The notes under the pieces were generated by a model, which ran no database searches, had not been told where the DNA came from, and was given only the letters and a program-made list of their open reading frames with translations. A stretch of DNA of 10,441 bases, from contig DBCB01000024.1 in the NCBI GenBank assembly GCA_002303765.1, forward strand, positions 13,417 to 23,857, written 5' to 3'. This DNA is from Planctomycetaceae bacterium UBA969. Its GTDB lineage: Bacteria; Planctomycetota; Planctomycetia; Gemmatales; Gemmataceae. Shown here in pieces: positions 1 to 5,934 of the stretch (positions within the stretch are counted from its first letter, which is position 1; the number at the start of each line of letters is the position of its first letter). The position numbers and the translations under genes are program-made.

Positions 1-447
1 GTTGCCCTTCTTCAGGCACGCAAATGCCTTGATAACCTTAAGTTCGATTGCGAAGTAGAAACGATTGGCTTGAATCTTCTGCGCACCGTAATGGAAATGC
101 CCTGCAAGATGATTGCTGAAAACGCAGGCCTTGATGGCTCTGTTGTTGTTCACAACATCAACAAATCCAAAGAAAAGAACTTTGGCTTTGATGCAGATAA
201 AGGCGTCTATTGCGATATGCGTAAAGCAGGCATTGTCGACCCAGTCAAAGTGACACGAAGTGCATTGCAAAATGGTGTTAGCGTAGCTTGTTTGCTGCTT
301 ACCACCGAAACCATGATCGCAGATATTCCTGAACCCAAGGGTGCAGGCGGTGATCATCATGACCATCATCATGGTGGTGGTGGTGATATGGGCATGGGTG
401 GCATGGGTGGCATGGGTGGCATGGGTGGCATGGGTGGCATGATGTAA
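1..447 (+). CDS. groEL: Chaperonin GroEL (Hsp60), C-terminal part, first paralogue
   Basis: This is the 3' end of a GroEL gene, reading in frame from base 1. The 5' part, about 416 residues by comparison with E. coli GroEL, lies outside the window. GroEL is the ATP-driven double-ring cytosolic folding chamber that works with GroES. The 148 visible residues cover the end of the intermediate and equatorial domains: VALLQARK follows where the family GGG motif would be, then IAENAGLDGSVV, the FGFDADKG segment, and IVDPVKVTRSALQ, whose Asp (fragment residue 80) matches the nucleotide-contacting Asp495 of E. coli. Two things are odd. Five cysteines occur in this short stretch (fragment residues 9, 17, 35, 71, 97). 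The tail has a DHHDHHHGGGGD segment before five Met-Gly-Gly repeats. It lies 64 nt upstream of groES and is a distinct paralogue of the GroEL downstream. The family call is certain; what the special tail does is inference. Confidence 0.96.
   Translation, partial: VALLQARKCLDNLKFDCEVETIGLNLLRTVMEMPCKMIAENAGLDGSVVVHNINKSKEKNFGFDADKGVYCDMRKAGIVDPVKVTRSALQNGVSVACLLLTTETMIADIPEPKGAGGDHHDHHHGGGGDMGMGGMGGMGGMGGMGGMM
394..438 (+). repeat. Tandem 9-bp repeat encoding the GroEL Met-Gly-Gly tail
   Basis: Five perfect head-to-tail copies of ATGGGTGGC encode the flexible MGG repeat at the end of the first GroEL. GGM-rich tails are normal in many GroELs and project into the ring cavity. The perfect identity of the copies at DNA level suggests recent slippage expansion or homogenisation, so copy number may vary between strains. 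Confidence 0.9.
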
Positions 448-462
448 GTTGCCCTATGACTT

Positions 463-491
463 TTGTATTACCTTAAATCATTAACCATAAT
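463..491 (+). promoter_or_regulatory. Possible sigma70-like promoter ahead of groES
   Basis: A TTGTAT hexamer (463-468) and a CATAAT hexamer (486-491) are separated by 17 nt. The -10 matches the consensus at 5 of 6 positions, but the -35 at only 3 of 6. Transcription would begin near 498, leaving a very short leader before the ribosome binding site at 501. No CIRCE inverted repeat (HrcA operator) is seen in this gap. This is a weak call, because AT-rich gaps often give such matches and groES may simply be read through from the upstream groEL. Confidence 0.2.
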
Positions 492-500
492 TTTGTATGA

Positions 501-506
501 AGGAAG
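501..506 (+). promoter_or_regulatory. Ribosome binding site fixing the groES start
   Basis: AGGAAG lies 5 nt before the ATG at 512. An in-frame ATG at 497 would add five residues, but it sits directly in front of this Shine-Dalgarno sequence and has none of its own, so 512 is the better start. Confidence 0.75.
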
Positions 507-511
507 TAAAC

Positions 512-826
512 ATGGCCAAAGACAAAGATGTTGATTTGAAAGTTCGACCCCTTGATGACAGGGTCGTGGTTCAGCCTTTAGAAGCTGAAGACAAAAGTGC
601 AGGCGGGATTTTGCTTCCCGATGCTGCAAGACAAAAACCCCAACGAGGACGAGTCCTTGCAGTTGGACCAGGCAATCTTCGTGAAGATGGCCAACGGACA
701 CCTGTTTCGGTCAGCAAAGGCGACGAAGTTGTTTACGGTCGCTACGCTGGCAGCGATATTGAAGTTGATGGCAAAGAAATTAAGATACTTCGCGAAAGCG
801 ATATTCTTGCAAAGATTACCAAGTAA
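512..826 (+). CDS. groES: Co-chaperonin GroES (Hsp10)
   Basis: GroES forms the seven-membered lid that closes the GroEL cage and triggers release of substrate into it. The predicted protein is 104 residues, slightly longer than the roughly 97 usual for bacteria because of a charged N-terminal extension (MAKDKDVDLK) before the conserved VRPLDDRVVV strand. The mobile loop that grips GroEL is at about residues 26-46 and contains GGILLP. Downstream are the family features RGRVLAVGPG, VSVSKGDEVVYGRYAG and the C-terminal IKILRESDILAKI. A strong AGGAAG site supports the start at 512. The gene lies between two groEL genes, 32 nt before the second, so one GroES probably serves both chaperonins. Identification is secure; sharing between the paralogues is inferred from position. 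Confidence 0.97.
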   Translation: MAKDKDVDLKVRPLDDRVVVQPLEAEDKSAGGILLPDAARQKPQRGRVLAVGPGNLREDGQRTPVSVSKGDEVVYGRYAGSDIEVDGKEIKILRESDILAKITK

Positions 827-858
827 ATTCGTACATCCGCTAAGGGAGATTTTCATAA

Positions 859-2478
859 ATGTCTAAGCAACTTCTTTATACCGATGATGCCCGTAAGAAA
901 CTTCTTGCAGGCGCTGAAAAACTGGCCCATGCCGTAGGCATTACTCTTGGGCCCACAGGTAGAAATGTCATCCTCGACAAAAGCTTTGGCGGCCCCACGG
1001 TCACCAAAGATGGCGTGACTGTCAGTAAGGAAATCGACCTTGCTGATCCTTTTGAAAACATGGGTGCCAAGCTTGTAAATGCTGTGGCTCAAAAAACAAG
1101 TGACATTGCAGGAGATGGTACTACAACTGCCACTATTCTTGCTCTTTCCATTTATCAGGAAGGCTTGCGCAATATCACCGCTGGTGCCAATCCAATGGCA
1201 ATCAGGCGCGGTATTGATAAAGCGGTCGCTGCTGTTGTTGAAAACCTCAACGAAATTTCCAAGCCCATGAAATCCTCCGCTGAACTTGCTCAGGTTGCTG
1301 CTATCAGCGCCAACAATGACATGGTCATTGGGCAACTCATGGCTGATGCTTTCGAAAAAGTGGGTAAAGATGGCGTGATCACGGTTGAAGAAGGTAAAAC
1401 TGCTGAAACCACCCTCGACTTTGTTGAAGGTATGCAGTTTGATAAAGGCTATGTTTCGCCTTACTTCATCAATACCGAAGACATGACCTGCGAACTTGAA
1501 GACCCGATCATTCTCATTTACGAAAAGAAAGTGAACAATGTACGGGACTTGTTGCCCTTGCTTGAAAAAGCATCAGCAACGGGCAAGCCTTTGCTTATCA
1601 TTGCTGAAGATGTTGAATCTGAAGCGTTGGCAGCTCTGGTTATCAACAAGCTACGCGGTATCTTGAATGTTTGCGCAGTTAAAGCTCCTGGCTTTGGCGA
1701 TCGTCGCAAAGCTATGCTTGGTGATATTGCTGTTCTTACAGGCGGCCAATTCATCAGCGAAGATCTTGGAATTACCCTTGAGAGTGTTGAACTCGAAATG
1801 CTTGGTAATGCTAAGATGGTTCGCATTGAACGCGAAAACTGCACTATCATTAGTGGCAAGGGCGATAAAGCTGCTATTCAAAAGCGTATCGAACAAATTC
1901 GTGCTCAAATGGGCCAGACCGAAAGCGAATACGATAAAGAAAAGTTCAGCGAACGACTTGCTAAGCTTACCGGTGGTGTTGCTATTGTTCGGGTTGGTGG
2001 AACCACCGAAGCCGAAATGAAGCAGACCAAAGGTCGCGTTGAAGATGCTCTTCACGCAACCCGCGCCGCTGTTGCTGATGGCATTGTTCCTGGTGGTGGC
2101 ACCGCTCTTCTTCGTTGCATCGGTGCTTCAGAAAAAGTATCGGAAAAGCTTAAAGGTGATGAACGCTTAGGTGCAGAAATCATTACCCGAGCGCTTGAAA
2201 AACCGATTCGCATTATTGCTCAAAACTCTGGAGTAGATGGTGCAGTTGTTGCTGCAGAAATTCTTTCCAGAGATGCAAAGCCAAATTTCGGCTATAATGC
2301 TAATACTGGTGAGTATGTCGATATGTTCAAAGAAGGAATTATCGACCCCACCCGCGTTACAAAATCTGCCCTGCAGAATGCGGCAAGCATCGCTGGCCTG
2401 ATGCTTACCACCGAAGTCATGATTACAAAGATTGACGAGGAAAGTTCTACAGGTAAGGTTTCTGGAGCTGTGAGGTAA
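859..2478 (+). CDS. groEL: Chaperonin GroEL (Hsp60), complete second paralogue
   Basis: This is a complete 539-residue GroEL, the ATP-dependent folding chamber that works with GroES. All main family landmarks are present: TLGPTGRNV (29-37), the ATP-site GDGTTT (85-90, D86 matching E. coli Asp87), the apical region with KAPGFGDRRK (275-284), the catalytic Asp396 (E. coli Asp398), VPGGGTAL (410-417), FGYNANTGEY (478-487) and D496 in IIDPTRV. The start has a GGGAGA ribosome binding site about 9 nt upstream. Unusually, the protein ends in a short hydrophilic tail (KIDEESSTGKVSGAVR) with no GGM repeat, unlike the upstream paralogue. Because of its full conservation and its place directly after groES (32 nt), it is a good candidate for the main housekeeping chaperonin, though this is inference. 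A strong terminator follows the gene. Confidence 0.98.
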   Translation: MSKQLLYTDDARKKLLAGAEKLAHAVGITLGPTGRNVILDKSFGGPTVTKDGVTVSKEIDLADPFENMGAKLVNAVAQKTSDIAGDGTTTATILALSIYQEGLRNITAGANPMAIRRGIDKAVAAVVENLNEISKPMKSSAELAQVAAISANNDMVIGQLMADAFEKVGKDGVITVEEGKTAETTLDFVEGMQFDKGYVSPYFINTEDMTCELEDPIILIYEKKVNNVRDLLPLLEKASATGKPLLIIAEDVESEALAALVINKLRGILNVCAVKAPGFGDRRKAMLGDIAVLTGGQFISEDLGITLESVELEMLGNAKMVRIERENCTIISGKGDKAAIQKRIEQIRAQMGQTESEYDKEKFSERLAKLTGGVAIVRVGGTTEAEMKQTKGRVEDALHATRAAVADGIVPGGGTALLRCIGASEKVSEKLKGDERLGAEIITRALEKPIRIIAQNSGVDGAVVAAEILSRDAKPNFGYNANTGEYVDMFKEGIIDPTRVTKSALQNAASIAGLMLTTEVMITKIDEESSTGKVSGAVR

Positions 2479-2509
2479 TTTCGGTTCCCTCATCTCCTTT
2501 GGTTTCTTG

Positions 2510-2543
2510 CGCGGGTCCAGCTTGTTTGGGCCCGCGTTTGTTT
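2510..2543 (+). terminator. Intrinsic terminator after groES-groEL
   Basis: A 9-bp GC-rich stem (CGCGGGTCC at 2510-2518 with GGGCCCGCG at 2528-2536, one G-U pair) encloses a 9-nt loop and is followed by TTTGTTT. It begins 31 nt after the groEL stop. It should end the chaperonin transcript and separate it from dnaJ, which starts 45 nt later and so may need its own promoter or depend on partial read-through. Confidence 0.85.
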
Positions 2544-2588
2544 ATAAATAGTATTTTGACCCTTTCTAGTTGAACTACCGGGAAATGC

Positions 2589-3731
2589 ATGGCAACTAAA
2601 CGCTGCTATTACGAAGTTCTTAGCCTTTCTAAAAGTGCTGACGCTGATTCAATCAAAGTTTCTTATCGCAAACTTGCAATGCAATATCATCCAGACAGGA
2701 ATGTTGGCAATGCAGATGCCGAGGTTCTTTTCAAAGAAGCTGCTGAAGCTTATGAAGTTCTGCGTGACCCAGAAAAAAGACAACGCTATGACCGTTACGG
2801 CCATGCAGGCATGGACGGCATGTCAATGCCCGATTTTGGTAATGCTGATTCGGTGATGGATTTATTTGGGGATCTGTTCGGTGGAGTGTTTGGTGGTGCA
2901 GGCAAGGGTAAAGGCCGAAGAGGCCCTCAAGCAGGAAATGATTTTCATCTAGGAATTGAAATCGATTTGATTGATGCCATGAAAGGTGTCGAAAAGAAAG
3001 TAAAAATCCCACGGGATGTCACCTGCAAAAGTTGCAGCGGTAATGGCTGTAAACCTGGTTCCGCACCTGTAAAATGCAAGCGTTGTGATGGTAAAGGTGT
3101 TGTCATTCAGGGGAATGGCTTTTTCCGAATCCAACAAACTTGTTCGGGGTGTGGGGGTAAAGGCGCAACCATTCCAAATCCTTGCACTAATTGCCGAGGA
3201 GCAGGCCTGATTCAAGAACACGAAGAATTAGTTCTCAATATTCCACCCGGAGTTGATGACGGTGTAAATATCCGCCACACCGGCTCTGGTGAAGCTTCAC
3301 GTAATGGTGGCCCGCCTGGCGACCTTTATGTACAAATCAAAGTTAAGAAGCATTCGTTTTTCCTTCGCAACGGTGCTGATTTACATTGTGAAGTACCAAT
3401 TACTTTTAGTCAGGCTGCATTAGGTGGCGAAATCGAAATCCCATCTCTTGATGGAAAAAAAATAAAGTTCAAGTTGCCTGCAGGCATACAGAGTGGTGAG
3501 GAAGCGAAAGTTCCTGGCAAGGGTATGCCTTCTTTACGGGGAACAAGGACGGGCGATTTGGTGCTTCATGTTCGCTTAGAAACGCCAAAAAATCTTACAA
3601 AACGGCAGGAAGAGTTGCTTAGGGAGTTATCAGAACTCGACCATAAACACATTTCACCTCATCGAAAAAGTTTCCTTGAAAAGCTAAAAAGCCTTTTTGT
3701 ACCATCAGAAGCCGATTCTTCCAAGGAATAA
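2589..3731 (+). CDS. dnaJ: Chaperone protein DnaJ (Hsp40)
   Basis: DnaJ delivers unfolded proteins to DnaK and stimulates its ATPase. The 380-residue protein has the full class A layout. The J domain is at about 5-70, with the essential HPD at 34-36. A Gly/Phe-rich linker lies at about 83-110 (DLFGDLFGGVFGG). The zinc-binding domain has four CxxCxGxG repeats at Cys146/149, 163/166, 185/188 and 199/202, giving two zinc sites. C-terminal substrate-binding barrels run from about 205 to 335. The start at 2589 has only a weak GGGA site, and an out-of-frame ATG lies 4 nt earlier, so translation may be modest; an in-frame stop just upstream rules out extension beyond a few codons. It follows the chaperonin terminator and precedes grpE by 42 nt. 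dnaK itself is not in the window. Confidence 0.97.
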   Translation: MATKRCYYEVLSLSKSADADSIKVSYRKLAMQYHPDRNVGNADAEVLFKEAAEAYEVLRDPEKRQRYDRYGHAGMDGMSMPDFGNADSVMDLFGDLFGGVFGGAGKGKGRRGPQAGNDFHLGIEIDLIDAMKGVEKKVKIPRDVTCKSCSGNGCKPGSAPVKCKRCDGKGVVIQGNGFFRIQQTCSGCGGKGATIPNPCTNCRGAGLIQEHEELVLNIPPGVDDGVNIRHTGSGEASRNGGPPGDLYVQIKVKKHSFFLRNGADLHCEVPITFSQAALGGEIEIPSLDGKKIKFKLPAGIQSGEEAKVPGKGMPSLRGTRTGDLVLHVRLETPKNLTKRQEELLRELSELDHKHISPHRKSFLEKLKSLFVPSEADSSKE

Positions 3732-3760
3732 CAATGAAGATTAATCTCATTTTTGCAACT

Positions 3761-3765
3761 AGGAA
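3761..3765 (+). promoter_or_regulatory. Ribosome binding site fixing the grpE start
   Basis: AGGAA lies 8 nt before the ATG at 3774. An in-frame TTG at 3753 would add seven residues (MQLGNKN), but it precedes this site and has no ribosome binding site of its own. Confidence 0.7.
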
Positions 3766-3773
3766 ATAAAAAC

Positions 3774-4316
3774 ATGACAAATGAAAACATTGATCCAGAT
3801 AACGAATTTAACCATGATTATTCTGAACCGCCTATCATTTCAGAAGTTGAAACCTTGAAGGAACAACTCCTTGAATCCGAGAAAAAAAAGGACGAATATC
3901 TCACGCTTGTAAAATCCACCAGAGCAGACTTTGAAAATTATCAGAAGCGTATTCTAAGAGATCAGGCAAACGAAAAACGCTTTGCACACTTCCAATTCGC
4001 TGCCGACATTTTACCCGCAATGGATAACCTTGATCGGGCATTACAGGCATCCAAGCAAAGCGGAGCCAACGACCCCATGGTACAGGGAGTCAGCATGGTT
4101 TTAGCCCAAGTTTTGGATGTTTTTAAACGCCATGGGATTCAACGCATCCAAGCCGAGGGAACCCTTTTCAACCCGAATCTTCATCAAGCGGTAATGCAAG
4201 TTCCGTCCAAAGATTTACCTGTTTCTACTGTGGTTCAAGTTCTTGAAAATGGCTACACACTGCATGACCGAGTGATTCGCCCAGCGAGTGTATCGGTTTC
4301 ATCCCAAGCAGATTAG
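3774..4316 (+). CDS. grpE: Nucleotide exchange factor GrpE
   Basis: GrpE is the dimeric factor that releases ADP from DnaK and resets the DnaK/DnaJ cycle. The predicted protein is 180 residues, a usual length. An acidic, disordered N-terminus (to about 25) leads into a long charged coiled coil (about 28-75), which includes the family motif FENYQKR. A helical dimer region follows, with AMDNLDRAL. The C-terminal beta domain that contacts DnaK carries the typical GTLFNPNLHQAV and GYTLHDRVIRPASVSV motifs. The ATG at 3774 is chosen over a TTG at 3753 because AGGAA sits 8 nt before it. The reading frame closes with two consecutive TAG codons. It follows dnaJ by 42 nt and precedes the zinc-ribbon gene by 30 nt, consistent with one transcript. 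Confidence 0.96.
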   Translation: MTNENIDPDNEFNHDYSEPPIISEVETLKEQLLESEKKKDEYLTLVKSTRADFENYQKRILRDQANEKRFAHFQFAADILPAMDNLDRALQASKQSGANDPMVQGVSMVLAQVLDVFKRHGIQRIQAEGTLFNPNLHQAVMQVPSKDLPVSTVVQVLENGYTLHDRVIRPASVSVSSQAD

Positions 4317-4346
4317 TAGTTCTTTGGAATTAATTGGAGCAATAAA

Positions 4347-4688
4347 ATGCCAACATATGAATATGAATGCGATGCCTGCAACCATGCTTTCGAAGAGTTT
4401 CAATCCTTTTCGGAAAAGGTGTTAAAAAAATGCCCGAAGTGCAAGAAATCAAAACTTCGAAGGCTATTTGGTACCGGGTCTGCAATTCTTTTCAAAGGAT
4501 CTGGCTTTTACGAAACCGATTACCGCAGTGATTCTTACAAAAGCTCCGCAAGTGCAGATAAAGAAAGCAGTGCAAAATCTGAAACAGCAGCAAAAACAGA
4601 TTCCACTCCAACACCATCGACTGATAGCAAAAGCAGTACAAAGGAATCCAAACCCACAACTCCAAAGCCTTCCTCCAAGAAGGACTGA
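4347..4688 (+). CDS. FmdB-type zinc-ribbon protein with Ser/Thr/Lys-rich tail
   Basis: This small protein of 113 residues opens with the FmdB/CxxC-CxxC-SSSS zinc ribbon: MPTYEYECDACNHAFEEFQ, with zinc ligands Cys8/Cys11 and Cys29/Cys32, followed by LRRLFGTGS and the FKGSGFYETDY segment typical of the family. Its biochemical role is poorly known; FmdB was named as a putative regulator of an amidase/formamidase operon, and that should not be taken as the function here. Residues from about 65 to the end are a low-complexity tail of Ser, Thr, Lys, Ala and Pro, ending in KKD, probably disordered. GGAG lies 7 nt before the start. The gene sits between grpE and yacG and shares their apparent operon. 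The family is secure; the function is unknown. Confidence 0.9.
   Translation: MPTYEYECDACNHAFEEFQSFSEKVLKKCPKCKKSKLRRLFGTGSAILFKGSGFYETDYRSDSYKSSASADKESSAKSETAAKTDSTPTPSTDSKSSTKESKPTTPKPSSKKD
4677..4684 (+). promoter_or_regulatory. Ribosome binding site for yacG inside the preceding gene
   Basis: AAGAAGGA lies in the last codons of the zinc-ribbon gene, 5 nt before the yacG ATG at 4690. It shows that the short 62-residue reading is the real start, and not a longer reading of the same frame that overlaps the upstream gene. It also suggests translational coupling. Confidence 0.75.
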
Positions 4689-4689
4689 T

Positions 4690-4878
4690 ATGACCCAAGT
4701 TAAATGCCCTATTTGTGATACTGCCATGAATTTTCAGGCCAGAAGCGAATGGCCCGACTTTCCTTTTTGCAGCCTTCGTTGCAAACGAATTGACTTGGGC
4801 CGTTGGTTTGGTGAGCGTTACAAACTGCAAGGCCATGATTATCCTGAAGACTTTCATGAAGAAAATGAAAGCGAATAA
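4690..4878 (+). CDS. yacG: DNA gyrase inhibitor YacG
   Basis: This is a 62-residue zinc-finger protein of the YacG family. E. coli YacG binds the GyrB subunit and blocks DNA binding by gyrase. The four zinc ligands are Cys6, Cys9, Cys27 and Cys31, in the family patterns CPIC and FCSLRCKRIDLGRWF, followed by a basic/aromatic stretch and an acidic C-terminus (EDFHEENESE). The same reading frame stays open far upstream, but only this start matches the family N-terminus and has a strong ribosome binding site. It begins 1 nt after the stop of the zinc-ribbon gene, so the two are almost certainly translated together. The family assignment is firm; activity against gyrase in this organism is taken from the family. 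Confidence 0.92.
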   Translation: MTQVKCPICDTAMNFQARSEWPDFPFCSLRCKRIDLGRWFGERYKLQGHDYPEDFHEENESE

Positions 4879-4906
4879 AGTTCCCTTCTTTTTTCGCCTC
4901 TTACAA

Positions 4907-4926
4907 TTTAGCTAGTTTATTTAGCT
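4907..4926. repeat. Pair of TTTAGCT direct repeats upstream of the metal importer
   Basis: TTTAGCT occurs at 4907-4913 and again at 4920-4926, 13 nt apart, in the 106-nt gap before the substrate-binding protein gene. This is where a promoter and a metal-responsive operator would be expected. The repeats resemble no Fur, Zur, MntR or DtxR consensus that I can name, and two 7-mers in AT-rich DNA can arise by chance. No convincing terminator follows yacG. Confidence 0.25.
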
Positions 4927-4984
4927 GCTATTCTGCACCGCCTCGATTAAAATCAAAGTTCAATATTACTACTTGGTTAAATCT

Positions 4985-5920
4985 ATGAACACTTTTTACA
5001 AGATACTATTTGGACTTTCCCTACTTCTGGCAACTGGTTGCAAACAGGCAACGGGCAATAAGCTTTATCTGGGAAATCGACAAATAAAAGTGGTTGCAAC
5101 AACCACCATGATTGCAGATCTACTTAATAACGCAGGTAAGGGAAGGGTTTTGGTGGAATCACTCATGGGGCCGGGCATTGATCCCCACTCCTACGAACCC
5201 AGAGAAAGCGATGTTTCAAGACTCATGGACGCTGATGTTGTTTTTTACAACGGCATCCATCTCGAAGGAAAAATGGCGGATCTCTTTGAAGAATCATCCA
5301 AGAAAAAACATGTCTTTGCGATCGCTGATGGGTTGTTACCTGCGGATATTCGTAAAGAAATTCAAACCAACACACCTGATCCCCACATTTGGTTTGATGT
5401 TCAATTGTGGATCAAGTGCTTGGAATTTGTGAGTGCCAAATTAATTGAAATCGACCCAGAAAACAGTGCCATTTATAACACGAACAAAACGAATTATTTA
5501 GCTACGCTTAACGATCTCCACAAGTATGTAAAACAACAATCAGAAAAAATCCCAAATGAACAGCGAGTTTTGATCACAGCCCATGACGCATTTGGGTATT
5601 TTGGAAACGCATATGGCTTTCAGGTAAGAGGCGTGCAAGGGATCAATACGGTCGCAGAAGCCAACAGCGGAGAGATTGGATCTCTTGCGACATTCATGGT
5701 GAAAAACAAAGTGAGGGCTTTTTTTGTAGAAAGTTCTGTGCCTCGCAAAAATCTTGAAAAGCTAAAAGAGGTTGCAGCCTTACTCGATCCTAGTTTTGTA
5801 CTGTCTTCTGGTGGAGAATTATTCTCTGATGCATTGGGCCCTAAAAACTCACCTGCTGGAACTTATGAAGGCATGGTAAAGCACAACATAGATACCATAC
5901 TCAAAGCTTTGATTCCTTAA
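4985..5920 (+). CDS. Metal ABC transporter substrate-binding lipoprotein (TroA/ZnuA-like)
   Basis: This is the metal-capturing component of a zinc/manganese/iron ABC importer. The 311-residue protein begins with a lipoprotein signal: a basic N-terminus, a hydrophobic core (about 7-15) and ATGC ending at Cys19, which would be lipidated and tethered to a membrane. Ala at -3 is slightly unusual, since Leu is more common. The mature cluster A-I fold shows the four expected ligands: His68 (GIDPHSYEP), His134 (DPHIWFD), His200 (TAHDAFGYFG) and Asp282 (LFSDALG). His at the third site matches TroA-type proteins, whereas PsaA/MntC-type manganese binders have Glu there. The long His-rich loop of ZnuA is absent. 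An in-frame TTG at 4973 is an alternative start; neither has a clear ribosome binding site. The ATPase gene follows after 14 nt. Metal identity (Zn, Mn or Fe) cannot be settled from sequence. Confidence 0.94.
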   Translation: MNTFYKILFGLSLLLATGCKQATGNKLYLGNRQIKVVATTTMIADLLNNAGKGRVLVESLMGPGIDPHSYEPRESDVSRLMDADVVFYNGIHLEGKMADLFEESSKKKHVFAIADGLLPADIRKEIQTNTPDPHIWFDVQLWIKCLEFVSAKLIEIDPENSAIYNTNKTNYLATLNDLHKYVKQQSEKIPNEQRVLITAHDAFGYFGNAYGFQVRGVQGINTVAEANSGEIGSLATFMVKNKVRAFFVESSVPRKNLEKLKEVAALLDPSFVLSSGGELFSDALGPKNSPAGTYEGMVKHNIDTILKALIP

Positions 5921-5934
5921 AAACAGGATGTTTC

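Noticed and set aside
394..438. Short tandem repeat considered as a CRISPR or mobile-element feature
   Set aside because: It is in frame, has no spacers, and encodes the well-known GroEL Met-Gly-Gly tail.
461..498. TTTTGTAT repeated at 461-468 and 491-498
   Set aside because: Two AT-rich 8-mers in an AT-rich gap are weak evidence of an operator. One of them overlaps the region just before the ribosome binding site.
448..511. Search for a CIRCE (HrcA) operator before groES
   Set aside because: No TTAGCACTC-N9-GAGTGCTAA inverted repeat or close variant is present. An operator could still lie upstream of the first groEL, outside the window.
853..1335. Long reading frame on the minus strand opposite groEL
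   Set aside because: It lies wholly within a highly conserved gene and has no recognisable protein features. The same applies to the other opposite-strand and shifted frames in dnaJ, the zinc-ribbon gene and the permeases.
2556..2588. TTGACC at 2556-2561 as a -35 box for dnaJ
   Set aside because: A correctly spaced -10 would fall on the ribosome binding site and start codon, and no TATAAT-like sequence is there.
4468..4689. A 136-residue version of YacG starting inside the zinc-ribbon gene
   Set aside because: The extra N-terminus is an out-of-frame reading of a low-complexity coding region. The family start and a strong ribosome binding site are at 4690.
4870..4898. Possible terminator after yacG (GCGAA ... 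TTCGC around a pyrimidine-rich stretch)
   Set aside because: The stem would be only 5 bp with a very long loop, and no T tract follows it.
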